From a virus, in the IMG/VR virus record IMGVR_UViG_3300032323_003286, positions 1-48,153 of that record: a stretch of 48,153 bases of DNA; one strand, given 5' to 3'. Position numbers and translations under genes: made by a program. Positions 18,064-25,843 of this stretch are shown in pieces. Below the pieces are notes generated by a model. That model ran no database searches and was not told the DNA's origin. It worked only from the letters and a program-made list of their open reading frames with translations. Each line of letters starts with the position of its first letter. The stretch's first letter is position 1.

Positions 18064-19335
18064 TTAGATTACTTTTACTTTAGTTGATTTAATATTTTTT
18101 AGGTTGGCTTCTAATTGACTTAATAGCTCAGAAGTAGTCATAGCTACTCCTCCAATAGCAGCATCAGGAACAGGTACTCCGCTTGGGAATAATTGAGAAG
18201 TTTCAAGTGTTTGAGTTAAAGCTTTTACTACTGAGATTAATTGGCGTAATAAAGTTTCAGTTTTATCTCCTAAAAGGGCAGATTCAGTAGCATTTTTACT
18301 TCCTAGTTTTAAATAACCTCCTACATTATGTAATGTAATATCTTTTGATTCAATATTTATAGTTTCATTAGTTGATAAACTAATAGATTTTTGCCCACTA
18401 ATTAAAATACTATCAGTTTTAGCATTTAAAACTACTCTATCAGAATTTAATATAATTTGTGGATTTACAAATTGAGAAGGTAATGTTGGGGGAGTATTAT
18501 ATGAGTTAAAATCCTCATTAGATAAACTAAAAGGTATTTTTTGATATGAAGTTAAATAAATTGAAGATAAATCATTACTAATATTTTCAGTAATAGGAAT
18601 CCATCCTCTATCATCTGTTTTTGTAGGTTGTCCATTTCTTAAAATTACAATTGGATCACCATTATTACCGGCACTAGACCAGTTATTAGCGTATTGACTT
18701 TTTGATTTAGCTGTTCCACCAAAACGCAAACTATTACCCCATCTTCCTTCATACATTATATCCCCAGCAAATGGCATTAAAGGATGTATATTAGATTTTT
18801 CAACAAATGTTGCTTGACTAGGATTATTTGGAGAATTTAAGTCTATTTCTACAACAGTATTATCAGGTATATTAAAAGCACCTGTTTCCACTTGAGTATA
18901 AGTTACATTTTGTGAAGGTGGAGTGGCACTAATTAATGGAGTAGGAAATGCACTTGAATTAGGAGATAATGCTCCATATAAAGATACAGGAAAATCATAT
19001 ACCCATTTTCCTCCTTTTGAATTAGGACCTACTACTTGATAAACAAAAACATATTCATTTACTAGTGGAAAATTTTTTTTATCTGAAAATGAAGGATAAG
19101 CAAGGTATACTTTAGTGTTTATTACGGAATTAACTGAAATATTTTCACCAGTTATTTGTCCAATTTGTTCAGGACCTGCATTAGGGTTATAGTTAGGGTG
19201 GTTTTCATCTAAGATAATATCAGTTACTCTAACTAGAATTCTTCCTTTACCTTTAGAAGAAGGTGAAGGTGATGAGGGCTTACTTCCTAAAGCCCTGTTA
19301 GTCATAGCAGGAAAACCAAACTTACCGTAAGCCAT
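18064..19335 (-). CDS. Baseplate hub / tail-spike protein, gp5-like, without lysozyme domain
   Basis: The 423-residue protein has an N-terminal OB-fold-like region (KGRILVRVTDIILDENHPNY). Then comes GDIMYEGRWGNSLRFGGTAK (about residues 186-205), a hallmark of gp5/VgrG-type hub proteins in marine T4-like phages. The C-terminal part has short repeats ILISGQKSISLSTNETINIE and DITLHNVGGYLKLG, the style of a gp5C triple-stranded beta-helix. T4 gp5 (575 residues) carries an internal lysozyme; I see no such domain here, so the wall-degrading activity must lie elsewhere or be absent. It is coupled to the 112-residue gene upstream. Confidence 0.85.
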   Translation of the reverse strand: MAYGKFGFPAMTNRALGSKPSSPSPSSKGKGRILVRVTDIILDENHPNYNPNAGPEQIGQITGENISVNSVINTKVYLAYPSFSDKKNFPLVNEYVFVYQVVGPNSKGGKWVYDFPVSLYGALSPNSSAFPTPLISATPPSQNVTYTQVETGAFNIPDNTVVEIDLNSPNNPSQATFVEKSNIHPLMPFAGDIMYEGRWGNSLRFGGTAKSKSQYANNWSSAGNNGDPIVILRNGQPTKTDDRGWIPITENISNDLSSIYLTSYQKIPFSLSNEDFNSYNTPPTLPSQFVNPQIILNSDRVVLNAKTDSILISGQKSISLSTNETINIESKDITLHNVGGYLKLGSKNATESALLGDKTETLLRQLISVVKALTQTLETSQLFPSGVPVPDAAIGGVAMTTSELLSQLEANLKNIKSTKVKVI

Positions 19336-19673
19336 TAGTCTTTAGGATTAAATTTTTTAACTTCTGAGAGTAGTTGGGCTTTTTCTTCTTCAGTCATCCC
19401 AAATCCTTCTTCTTCTGATTTACCAGAAGCAATAGCACGTTGTGCTATAGTAGCCATTTTGATTAACTGTTCATCGTTTTTAATACCTAATTCCATGTAT
19501 TCCTTAATTAAAGGAACAATTAAAGTAGCATCACCAATATCATTAATTAATGGTTTTAATTCGCCTATTAAAGCGTTAATTTGGGTTTCTTTTTTCTTTG
19601 AGTTTTCGTAAATTTCTTTTAATAAATCAGAAAATTTTTTCTTACCCCAAATATTTGATTCTAAATTATTCAT
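19335..19673 (-). CDS. Small conserved structural-operon protein, unknown function
   Basis: The 112-residue, highly charged, largely helical protein begins MNNLESNIWGKKKFSDLLKE and contains PLINDIGDATLIVPLIKEYM. Similar short proteins precede the gp5-like gene in marine T4-like phages, where they are uncharacterised. It is the first gene of the baseplate operon. Its leader has an A/T motif (plus strand TATAAATAT at 19689-19697) 15 bases from the start. It might be a hub-assembly factor. Confidence 0.7.
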   Translation of the reverse strand: MNNLESNIWGKKKFSDLLKEIYENSKKKETQINALIGELKPLINDIGDATLIVPLIKEYMELGIKNDEQLIKMATIAQRAIASGKSEEEGFGMTEEEKAQLLSEVKKFNPKD

Positions 19674-19706
19674 ATAAGTAGTTTTGGGTATAAATATAGG
19701 ATAATA

Positions 19707-20411
19707 CTAAAGTTGAAAATTTGTATACCCTTGATCTAAGTAAAATAAATAATTATGTTTAAAATTATCGTAAAGAGTATCTGCTATTTTAGTAATTTTT
19801 GGAGTTTTAGCATCCGGAATCATTTCACGAATGTAAATATAAAGAGCTTTTTTATTAAAAACGTCTATTTGATCTCGTTTTCTAAAAAGTTCTAAAATAG
19901 CATCTGCAATCTTAGCATCATATTCTTTAGAAAATATCTCATAAAGATTAAAACTAACAAATTCAACCCACCCATCCATAAACAAAGAAAGTTTATCATC
20001 TGAGTTAGAGGGTTCTATAGTGTAAGAATGGTTATCATCTTGTTCTAACTCGGTAACGGGTACCTTTTGAATTTTTTTCTTATAATTTTTATCATTATAT
20101 AGAATACACCATCGTTTTACAATAGTACCAAAATAAGAATAAGCTTTAGCTCCATTTTCTGGGTTGAAAAGATGCATTTTGGAAAGTAAAAATACTTCAA
20201 TTTCGTGTTGTAAATGTTCTAGATTTTCTACTTCAGTATGATAGAATTTAAAAGTATGGATTATATTTTGAGTTAATTTAAAGAAAGCATAATGAATTCT
20301 ATCTTCATATATCTTACTCTTTAATTCAAAATCAGTTGTATTGTTATACAGTACGATAGCATCCTCAGTATCTTGAGTGAAATAATTTCTACTAGGTGCT
20401 TTTTTTGCCAT
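19707..20411 (-). CDS. Late-transcription sigma factor, T4 gp55-like
   Basis: The start chosen gives 234 residues beginning MAKKAPSRNYFTQDTEDAIV. A start 33 bases upstream would overlap the preceding gene. The segments YEDRIHYAFFKLTQNIIHTF, NLEHLQHEIEVFLLSKMHLF and KAYSYFGTIVKRWCILYN are the conserved region-2-like helices of gp55-type sigma factors in T4-related phages. gp55 directs host RNA polymerase to late promoters, in T4 together with the sliding clamp. No gp33 or clamp gene is recognised in the window. The gene lies between the structural operon and replication-type genes. It is the best candidate for controlling the virion genes downstream. Confidence 0.85.
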   Translation of the reverse strand: MAKKAPSRNYFTQDTEDAIVLYNNTTDFELKSKIYEDRIHYAFFKLTQNIIHTFKFYHTEVENLEHLQHEIEVFLLSKMHLFNPENGAKAYSYFGTIVKRWCILYNDKNYKKKIQKVPVTELEQDDNHSYTIEPSNSDDKLSLFMDGWVEFVSFNLYEIFSKEYDAKIADAILELFRKRDQIDVFNKKALYIYIREMIPDAKTPKITKIADTLYDNFKHNYLFYLDQGYTNFQL

Positions 20412-20415
20412 CTTT

Positions 20416-20703
20416 TTAGTTGGACTTAATAATATTGAATTCATTTAGGATCTCTTGAATTTTAAGAATGGATTGGAAAATAACCCCAACTTCATCATCT
20501 TTTTCAAATACACCTCCACGATCCAACTCTTTAAGTTTTTTATTCGAAATCTCAATTGTGCGAGATAATCGATCTAAATAAGTTAAATAGCCCGCAACCA
20601 TATCTTCCTGTTTTTCATTTTTTCTAAGAAGATTATAAGTCGTGAACCCAAGGATCACGACTAATGTTGCTAAAATACAAGTTGTAATTACTAATGCTGT
20701 CAT
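20416..20703 (-). CDS. Membrane-anchored coiled-coil protein
   Basis: The 95-residue protein has one N-terminal transmembrane helix (residues 3-26, ALVITTCILATLVVILGFTT), then a basic stretch NLLRKNEK and a long helical domain (GYLTYLDRLSRTIEISNKKL). The charge pattern predicts the C-terminus in the cytoplasm. It overlaps the HD-domain gene by 4 bases and precedes the sigma factor by 4 bases, so it is co-transcribed with both. I recognise similar proteins beside gp55 in marine T4-like phages, without known function. Confidence 0.75.
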   Translation of the reverse strand: MTALVITTCILATLVVILGFTTYNLLRKNEKQEDMVAGYLTYLDRLSRTIEISNKKLKELDRGGVFEKDDEVGVIFQSILKIQEILNEFNIIKSN

Positions 20704-21494
20704 AAGTTATCAAATATATTTTTTAAACCTTCACTTTTAAATGAACCTAACGCTTTAGTTTTTGTTGAGGTTTTCTTTGATGAGTTTGGTTTGTTTCCTA
20801 ATGTAAAATTTCCTTTTCCATTATCCACGGATTTTTTACCTTCCTTTAACTTTGGTAACCATTCACGTTCAAATTCAATACGTGCTGCCATTAAATCTGC
20901 CTGGTGTAAAATATAAGGAAGAGCGGTACGTGGTTTTTGTTCGGGCATAAAATTAAGAAGATATTTCTTATTTGCTTCATCATATAAACCATCATGTGTC
21001 TGAATAGCTAACATCTCATTAAATGTATACTGGATACCGTGGGATTGAAGCATAAATAATCCTCTATCGGGTACTGAAGAAAATGGTACTTTAGTATTAA
21101 ACATGTAATCTTCCCCTAATTTATCTTTACGCCATTGATCAGTCTGAGGGATAAATGAGTCTTCATTTTCATCTCCCATTTTACCTAAATCATGATTCAA
21201 AGCAGAAAATACAAGTTCTTCAACTGTAAAAGTTGACATATCACATCCCTCACTATCCCATAATTCAACTTGCTTAAGTGCACATCGAATAACGCGTAAA
21301 ACATGTTCTACATACCCCCCAGGGAAAGCATTATGATATTCTTTTTTATGCGCAGCAGGCATCAACATTAAACGTTCAGAATATTGATCATAAAATTCTA
21401 ATAATTTTTCTTTACGTGGGGAGGAAATAAATTCATCAATATATTCCATTAATTCAACCCAATTAGATTGGATTTGTTCGGCGGTAAGATTCAT
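20700..21494 (-). CDS. HD-domain phosphohydrolase
   Basis: The 264-residue protein carries the HD superfamily motifs: His64 in GGYVEHVLRVI, His101-Asp102 in ALNHDLGK, a His in QSHGIQYTF and IQTHDG, and an Asp in ILHQADLMAARIE. These bind metal and hydrolyse phosphoester bonds in nucleotides or RNA. YhaM-type 3'-5' exoribonucleases and dNTPases use the same core. The C-terminal 45 residues are Lys/Ser/Gly rich and probably disordered. Phage HD proteins may act on nucleotides or on host defence signals; the substrate is not evident here. Confidence 0.82.
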   Translation of the reverse strand: MNLTAEQIQSNWVELMEYIDEFISSPRKEKLLEFYDQYSERLMLMPAAHKKEYHNAFPGGYVEHVLRVIRCALKQVELWDSEGCDMSTFTVEELVFSALNHDLGKMGDENEDSFIPQTDQWRKDKLGEDYMFNTKVPFSSVPDRGLFMLQSHGIQYTFNEMLAIQTHDGLYDEANKKYLLNFMPEQKPRTALPYILHQADLMAARIEFEREWLPKLKEGKKSVDNGKGNFTLGNKPNSSKKTSTKTKALGSFKSEGLKNIFDNL

Positions 21495-21510
21495 AACTTA
21501 TTTTATTTAA

Positions 21511-21678
21511 TTAATTTTCACGTTCAACGATAGCTTGAGTATCATCTCTTAATTCTAAAACTTCTTTTAAAATTTCACGAGCCACTTCTACGTTTCGTTC
21601 GTTTAAAGCATTTCTCATTCGTTTTAATTTGCTTTCTAAAGACTCCAAGCGTCTCAATAATAATTCTTTATTTCTCAT
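21511..21678 (-). CDS. Short coiled-coil protein (55 aa)
   Basis: This small gene encodes 55 residues starting MRNKELLLRRLESLESKLKR and ending DDTQAIVEREN. It is almost wholly a charged amphipathic helix with Leu/Ile heptads, so a dimeric coiled coil is likely. It sits 16 bases upstream of the HD-domain gene in the same orientation. Its leader is A/T only with no Shine-Dalgarno. Function unknown. Confidence 0.65.
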   Translation of the reverse strand: MRNKELLLRRLESLESKLKRMRNALNERNVEVAREILKEVLELRDDTQAIVEREN

Positions 21679-21764
21679 TTTTATTTATTTACTTATTTTT
21701 TAAATATAACCTTTATATTTTTAACATTTAAAATGAAAATGTAATTAAAGGTAATAACTTTCTT

Positions 21765-22202
21765 TTACTTAGGCAAGTTTTTTTCTACAAAATCGTAGAT
21801 TTTTTTCAAGTGAGCACATTTTTCATATTCTTCTACACCTTCAAAGTACCTAATACATAATTTTAATGCTGAGGAAAAATCCTCACTTGCATACATTTTT
21901 AAGGCTTCATTCCAAAATTTACTTCTAACTTTACAATCTTGGATCCAAAAATATGCTCTAGTATACATCATATATTCACCTGCATTATCTATCCCTTCAG
22001 TATCTAATTCAGGGTCAGATTTGGAAAAGAATTTTAAAACATGCTCTTTAAAAAGATTCCCATTAAGAATAAGTTTTTGAAACATTCCTAATTTGAAGTG
22101 AGGTGTTTCTTTATACAAAGTTAACTCACTCTCTAATTCCTTTCTTCCCTTATCGTCGTCATTTGGAAACCCAAAAAGTGCAAATATGCTATTTAAAGAC
22201 AT
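21765..22202 (-). CDS. Hypothetical protein, helical, UVR-like C-terminus
   Basis: The 145-residue, mostly helical protein has N-terminus MSLNSIFALFGFPNDDDKGR. The C-terminal segment FEGVEEYEKCAHLKKIYDFV resembles the short UvrB/UvrC (UVR) helical hairpin, in which a Tyr/Phe-Glu-x-Ala/Cys-x2-Leu/Ile pattern mediates protein contacts. A similar segment ends the 80-residue protein at 43534-43776. No catalytic residues are evident. It may be an adaptor protein. Confidence 0.65.
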   Translation of the reverse strand: MSLNSIFALFGFPNDDDKGRKELESELTLYKETPHFKLGMFQKLILNGNLFKEHVLKFFSKSDPELDTEGIDNAGEYMMYTRAYFWIQDCKVRSKFWNEALKMYASEDFSSALKLCIRYFEGVEEYEKCAHLKKIYDFVEKNLPK

Positions 22203-22243
22203 CGTTCTATATGTATATATTATCCAAAAACAGAATCCACGGT

Positions 22244-22504
22244 TTAATTCGTTGATTTTAACGTTTGAATTTTCAATTCTAAATCATTAATTTGATTTTC
22301 AATACCAGAAATGGTTTTCTTCATTTCATCATATCCTTTTATAGGATTTATAAAATTAGGATTAGCCGGGTGATACGCCCACATCTCATCTAAAATAGCA
22401 GAATAGCTAATCACTAGATTTTGAAGATCAATAACTTTATTTTCCAAATCATGTAATTCCATATCAATGATTTGTTGATACATATTTAAGCTCTTATCAG
22501 ACAT
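22244..22504 (-). CDS. Coiled-coil hypothetical protein
   Basis: The 86-residue protein has two long helices (MELHDLENKVIDLQNLVISY and GYDEMKKTISGIENQINDLE) around a short Pro/Asn-containing loop with AYHPANPNFINP. This suggests an antiparallel helical hairpin. It overlaps the end of the T5orf172-type gene by 8 bases and is therefore co-translated. No family is recognised. Confidence 0.65.
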   Translation of the reverse strand: MSDKSLNMYQQIIDMELHDLENKVIDLQNLVISYSAILDEMWAYHPANPNFINPIKGYDEMKKTISGIENQINDLELKIQTLKSTN

Positions 22505-22949
22505 ATTTTTTTCCTATTTGTTCAATAACTTGTTTTGCTTCTTCCAATGTAACTTTAAAAAATTCACGAGTGGGATTTATACGTTGCTTTTTAAAATGTT
22601 TATGAACTTCTCTTTCAATACGTTCACCTTTATAACATTTATAGGCCCATTCAACTTCATAACCCATTGGAACTCCTGTTCCACGAGACACTTGAGCTGC
22701 TCTTTCAAACGGATCTAATTTAGTATACCCTATTTTAATTAACTCAGGCATCGCAGGATTTGTAAGTATATACACCCATTCATCACCCTCGCGGCCTATG
22801 AATAGACCGCGTTTTTTACCCGTGTAATACGTTATTTTATCCCAACCGTCTTGACCTTCCTCAAGTGTAAAATATGAGGGTGGATTATTTGAGTAATCTT
22901 CGGAGCACGGAATATATTGTTTTGCTTCCTCTTGTGTAATTCGTTCCAT
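22497..22949 (-). CDS. T5orf172 / MUG113-type GIY-YIG domain protein
   Basis: The start chosen is the ATG in context GGTTATGG, giving 150 residues beginning MERITQEEAK. A start 30 bases upstream would overlap the preceding gene by 20 bases. The C-terminal half contains WVYILTNPAMPELIKIGYTK, then PFERAAQVSRGTGVP and EREVHKHFKKQR. This is the T5orf172/MUG113 branch of the GIY-YIG superfamily (VYIL...KIGYT, R in the helix, E-x2-H-x2-F). Members are thought to be DNA-binding nucleases. It is a third GIY-YIG-type gene in this window. Confidence 0.8.
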   Translation of the reverse strand: MERITQEEAKQYIPCSEDYSNNPPSYFTLEEGQDGWDKITYYTGKKRGLFIGREGDEWVYILTNPAMPELIKIGYTKLDPFERAAQVSRGTGVPMGYEVEWAYKCYKGERIEREVHKHFKKQRINPTREFFKVTLEEAKQVIEQIGKKYV

Positions 22950-22959
22950 AACCCATGAT

Positions 22960-23193
22960 TTAGAACCTAGCTTTTGCACCCGAACCTTTATACCAAGGTA
23001 AACCTTCTCTACCTTTAAGAGCCTCTTTCCACTCTTTTTCTGTCATTTTAATTCCATTAAGGTAATACTCTCGTTTACGATTATTCCCCTCAGGTATTAA
23101 AGCTGGACCTTCCCAATTGTGTAATTTGCCATTAAATGTGTACATGATTGTTCCGTCTGAAGTTGTTAACTTCTTTGATTTAAATTCTTCCAT
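22960..23193 (-). CDS. Hypothetical protein, small beta-rich
   Basis: The 77-residue protein contains TSDGTIMYTFNGKLHNWEGP and KREYYLNGIKMTEKEWKEAL. This is a repeated strand-turn (xxNGxxH.xxGPA and YYLNGxxxtexeW) reminiscent of MORN-like repeats seen in phage hypothetical proteins. The C-terminus WYKGSGAKARF is basic. It directly precedes the T5orf172-type gene. Function unknown. Confidence 0.65.
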   Translation of the reverse strand: MEEFKSKKLTTSDGTIMYTFNGKLHNWEGPALIPEGNNRKREYYLNGIKMTEKEWKEALKGREGLPWYKGSGAKARF

Positions 23194-23196
23194 AAA

Positions 23197-23349
23197 TTAA
23201 TTTGTTTTTTGTTTTTTATTAAAAGTACAATTGATAATCAGGTCTCCTAGGATAAGTCCACCAATGAAAGTGAAACCGTAAAGTCCTGTGAAGAAATATG
23301 ATGTAAAAAGAATTACAACTAGAATTGATTGGATTATTTTTGAACTCAT
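23197..23349 (-). CDS. Small two-helix membrane protein (50 aa)
   Basis: A 50-residue protein with hydrophobic segments IIQSILVVILFTSYFFTG and TFIGGLILGDLIIN and a basic C-terminus NKKQKTN. It ends 3 bases before the gene of 77 residues. Upstream, plus-strand TATTTATA at 23376-23383 reads TATAAATA on the coding strand, 26 bases from the start. That is the T4 late promoter consensus, so this may be a late gene. Confidence 0.6.
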   Translation of the reverse strand: MSSKIIQSILVVILFTSYFFTGLYGFTFIGGLILGDLIINCTFNKKQKTN

Positions 23350-23422
23350 GACCTTTATTTTTAATACGTAACCTTTATTTATACTTTAACATACAAACAA
23401 AAAATATAAAAGCCAAGTATTT

Positions 23423-24043
23423 TTAATCAAATACTGTTAAATTCATATTTGTATCTTCCCCACCATATGAAATTCCATAAGCATCATTAGGTGGTATATT
23501 ATTGTAATCCCATTCCCCCAAAATAAATAAATTTAATTTCCCTGCTCTAGCTATTAAATCATTTGTAGCTAATGAATTTAAGTACATATCAATACGCGTA
23601 TTATCTTCATCAAATATATATTCTTCTGAGTAGGGGATATATCCTGTAGTTACTGGGATTCTATTTTCATTTGAAGCCCCTGTTAAGTCCTGGGGTCTTC
23701 CTTTATATGCTCTAATTTTAAAAGATCCCCTCAAAGGTATTATGAAATCATCTATTCTTATTCTTATTGATAATCCTACAGGGATAAAAGTTAAGGCAGC
23801 ATCATATTGTACCCCGGTTCTAGTTAAATCAAAATTTGCTCTATTAGGGCTATTTCTAATTCTAAACTTATCCCCAACAAAAGAGGCATCGGATAATCTA
23901 GCTGCTTCCCATGAACTTGCATCTATTACATTATAAGAATATATTGCCGAAGGATCAAATCCTTCTGATTGGGAATTAATTCCAAAAATTGGTTCTGTAT
24001 TGGTTATTCTATTTGCTAAATCTTGTGCTCTGTAAATTGCCAT
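23423..24043 (-). CDS. Probable virion protein, unknown
   Basis: The 206-residue, beta-rich protein is not like the other tail genes in sequence. It contains IRIRIDDFIIPLRGSFKIRA and GYIPYSEEYIFDEDNTRIDM. There is no signal peptide, membrane segment or catalytic motif. It pairs with the 220-residue gene upstream (7-base gap), and both share the Ser/Asn/Thr-rich look of structural proteins. A fiber or decoration protein is possible. Confidence 0.65.
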   Translation of the reverse strand: MAIYRAQDLANRITNTEPIFGINSQSEGFDPSAIYSYNVIDASSWEAARLSDASFVGDKFRIRNSPNRANFDLTRTGVQYDAALTFIPVGLSIRIRIDDFIIPLRGSFKIRAYKGRPQDLTGASNENRIPVTTGYIPYSEEYIFDEDNTRIDMYLNSLATNDLIARAGKLNLFILGEWDYNNIPPNDAYGISYGGEDTNMNLTVFD

Positions 24044-24050
24044 AATATTT

Positions 24051-24713
24051 TTATGATATTGTTACTGTATATTCTCCTGTTCCTCTATATTGGATAGCAT
24101 CTATTGGAATTGTTATGTTTGGAGTAAAAGTAAAAGTTGAATAACCTGAGGGCACAACAACTCCTGCCATAAAAGAACTTGTTACTAAACCTAGGTCATA
24201 ATTTGAACCCCCTGAAAAAGTACCGGGTACTCCATCTATTGAATATGGAATTGTATTCCCATAGGTTTGATCTATTCCATTATAATTAAATACTGCTAAT
24301 GAATCTGCTCCTGTAGTAGTTATAGATATGTTACCTAAGTAAGTATCATATGGAGGATTTGTATAATTAGAATAATAAATGTTACTTGTTTCAATAGTAA
24401 AACCTATAGGATCTGTAAATTCAAAAGAGGATACATTCAAATAAATAGTATCGTTTGTGTTTGTTTGAGCTGAACCTGTAAATACAAAGTTTATTGTGTT
24501 TATTGAAAATGAACTTGATCCATTTAAAGCATAACTAGCTGAAGGGATAGCCATGTCTATAATAGCGCTAGCAAAGGTTTTAGCCTCATTAACCTCCCAA
24601 GTTCCTTCCATATATTTTGGGGTTTCACCTGTATAAAAAGAGGATGTTGTTATTGTTTCTATAAAAAAATAAGCTGATCCTTCTGAAGGATTATCAAATT
24701 GAAATGTTGCCAT
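24051..24713 (-). CDS. Probable virion protein, Ig-like beta-rich
   Basis: The 220-residue protein is composed of hydrophobic strands separated by Ser/Thr/Gly turns (SFSINTINFVFTGSAQTN, FTIETSNIYYSNY, STFTFTPNITIPI), consistent with Ig-like or fiber beta-sandwich domains. N-terminus MATFQFDNPSEGSAYFFIET is not a signal peptide. Two-gene unit with the 206-residue gene. Candidate decoration or fiber protein; no family recognised. Confidence 0.65.
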   Translation of the reverse strand: MATFQFDNPSEGSAYFFIETITTSSFYTGETPKYMEGTWEVNEAKTFASAIIDMAIPSASYALNGSSSFSINTINFVFTGSAQTNTNDTIYLNVSSFEFTDPIGFTIETSNIYYSNYTNPPYDTYLGNISITTTGADSLAVFNYNGIDQTYGNTIPYSIDGVPGTFSGGSNYDLGLVTSSFMAGVVVPSGYSTFTFTPNITIPIDAIQYRGTGEYTVTIS

Positions 24714-24733
24714 TTATTGTTTTATTATACATA

Positions 24734-24844
24734 TTAAGGTTTTTTCTTTCGGAATAAATTAATTATTCCAAATAATCCTCCTAAAACAATTGTAATAAAT
24801 CCAACTATAAGTAAAAATGGTATGTTTATGATTTTTCTTAACAT
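24734..24844 (-). CDS. Single-span membrane microprotein (36 aa)
   Basis: The 36-residue protein MLRKIINIPFLLIVGFITIV... has one hydrophobic helix (residues 6-30) flanked by basic ends (LRK and FRKKKP). It is the last gene before the GC-rich gene-free region. Plus-strand TATTTATA at 24844-24851 (TATAAATA on the coding strand) touches the start codon. Confidence 0.5.
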   Translation of the reverse strand: MLRKIINIPFLLIVGFITIVLGGLFGIINLFRKKKP

Positions 24845-24869
24845 ATTTATAATATACGTATATATCTTG

Positions 24870-25140
24870 TCGATGCCAAAGAATTTGTGACTCTCTCGGA
24901 TTTGAGTTTTGCGGGGTTTTGATCCTTGGGTCGATTTGGGAATTTGGGATGCATTGTGGGGATAAATGTATGGTATGTATGGTATATAGGGATATACAAT
25001 GTCGATGTGTAAAGATCGTAGGCGATCTGTGAATGTGTCTAAGTCCCGACCCTCACCACCCCGCGCCGTATTGACACCGGCGCGCGTGGGTATATAGTAC
25101 CATATAACGCACGTATATATACCGCCGTATACGGTACCGC
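24870..25140. other. Gene-free region with strand-skew switch and palindromes, candidate origin
   Basis: No credible gene. From about 24880 to 25010 the plus strand is markedly G-rich (GCGGGG, TTGGGTCG, TTTGGGAATTTGGG). From about 25048 it becomes C-rich (CCCGACCCTCACCACCCCG). Between them lie short palindromes: GATCGTAGGCGATC near 25014, GGCGCGC near 25080, ATATAGTACCATAT near 25092 and CCGTATACGG near 25125. An abrupt skew inversion around palindromes fits a replication origin or a packaging/recombination site. No experimental signature can be read from sequence. Confidence 0.45.
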
Positions 25141-25690
25141 AAAGATAGGGTCGCAGGATCGTAGACCCACAGACCCACCTTTCTCCAAGGTCACAGGGTC
25201 ACTGAATCACCAGACCATTGGCTCCCACCATCTCCAGGGTCACCGGGTTCCAGGGATCACCAGGTCACCCCAGACACCAGGGTCACCCAATTACCCAACC
25301 TCCACCCAGCACCCGGGTCACCAGACCACCCAGTACCCAAACCACCCAGTTACCCAGGTCACAGGGTCACCAGGTCACCCAAGCACCCAGACCCACCAAC
25401 CACCCAGACCCAACACCCAGGTTATCCCATCACCCGGGTCACCCAACATCCCAGTTGACCCAGTTCACATGGCACTTGAATCACCCAAGTGCCCATTGAC
25501 CCACCCAGCCACCCAGACTCAGCACCCAGACCCAGCACCCGGGCTCCAGGGTCACCAGGGCTCCAGGGTCACCAGGTTACCCATACCCAGTACCCAGGCT
25601 CCCAGGTCACAGGGTCACCCAGTACCAGGGTCACAGAGATCCCGAGTGCTCAAGCACCCGGGTTACTTAATTATTCAACATGTCTACTGA
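25141..25690. repeat. C-rich degenerate repeat array (GGTNACC / CACCCAG / CCCGGGT)
   Basis: About 550 bases with G+C near 60% (estimated by eye) in an otherwise roughly 30% genome. It is built from shuffled copies of GGTCACC, CACCCAG, CCAGGGTCACC and CCCGGGT. By eye GGTNACC occurs eleven times. The plus strand is strongly C-rich, and several plus frames stay open because the repeats contain no stop codons. No gene is supported. Spacing is irregular, so it is not a CRISPR or a simple tandem satellite. Confidence 0.8.
25542..25575. repeat. Perfect 17-bp tandem duplication inside the C-rich array
   Basis: GGCTCCAGGGTCACCAG is present twice in immediate succession (25542-25558 and 25559-25575). 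This is the only exact head-to-tail copy I see in the array, and points to slippage or duplication as one way it grows. Confidence 0.85.
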
Positions 25691-25706
25691 TCCCACTACA
25701 TGACTC

Positions 25707-25838
25707 TTAATTTAGCATCATGGCTCTCCACTCCCGTACCTCAGCCATAATTTCTTTGGCCTGCTCCTCAGTTAGAGTACTTACATCCAACCCATACTTT
25801 AAGCCAATTTCAATTAGCTCCTTTAACTCTTTACTCAT
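25707..25838 (-). CDS. Small hypothetical protein (43 aa)
   Basis: MSKELKELIEIGLKYGLDVS... ends EVREWRAMMLN. It is helical and acidic. The leader holds AGGAG six bases before ATG, a true Shine-Dalgarno sequence unlike most genes in the window. It begins 5 bases after the stop of the 68-residue gene, so the pair is an operon. It is the last gene before the C-rich array. Confidence 0.65.
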   Translation of the reverse strand: MSKELKELIEIGLKYGLDVSTLTEEQAKEIMAEVREWRAMMLN

Positions 25839-25843
25839 ATCTC

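Noticed and set aside
18064-19335. Lysozyme domain inside the gp5-like hub
   Set aside because: T4 gp5 has one, but here no Glu-Asp-Thr lysozyme motif or spacer of suitable length is seen between the OB-like and beta-helix parts.
25218-25710. Three overlapping plus-strand open frames coding Pro/His/Thr-rich, collagen-like proteins
   Set aside because: They exist only because the C-rich repeats contain no stop codons in several frames; they lack leaders and promoters and are on the opposite strand to all genes.
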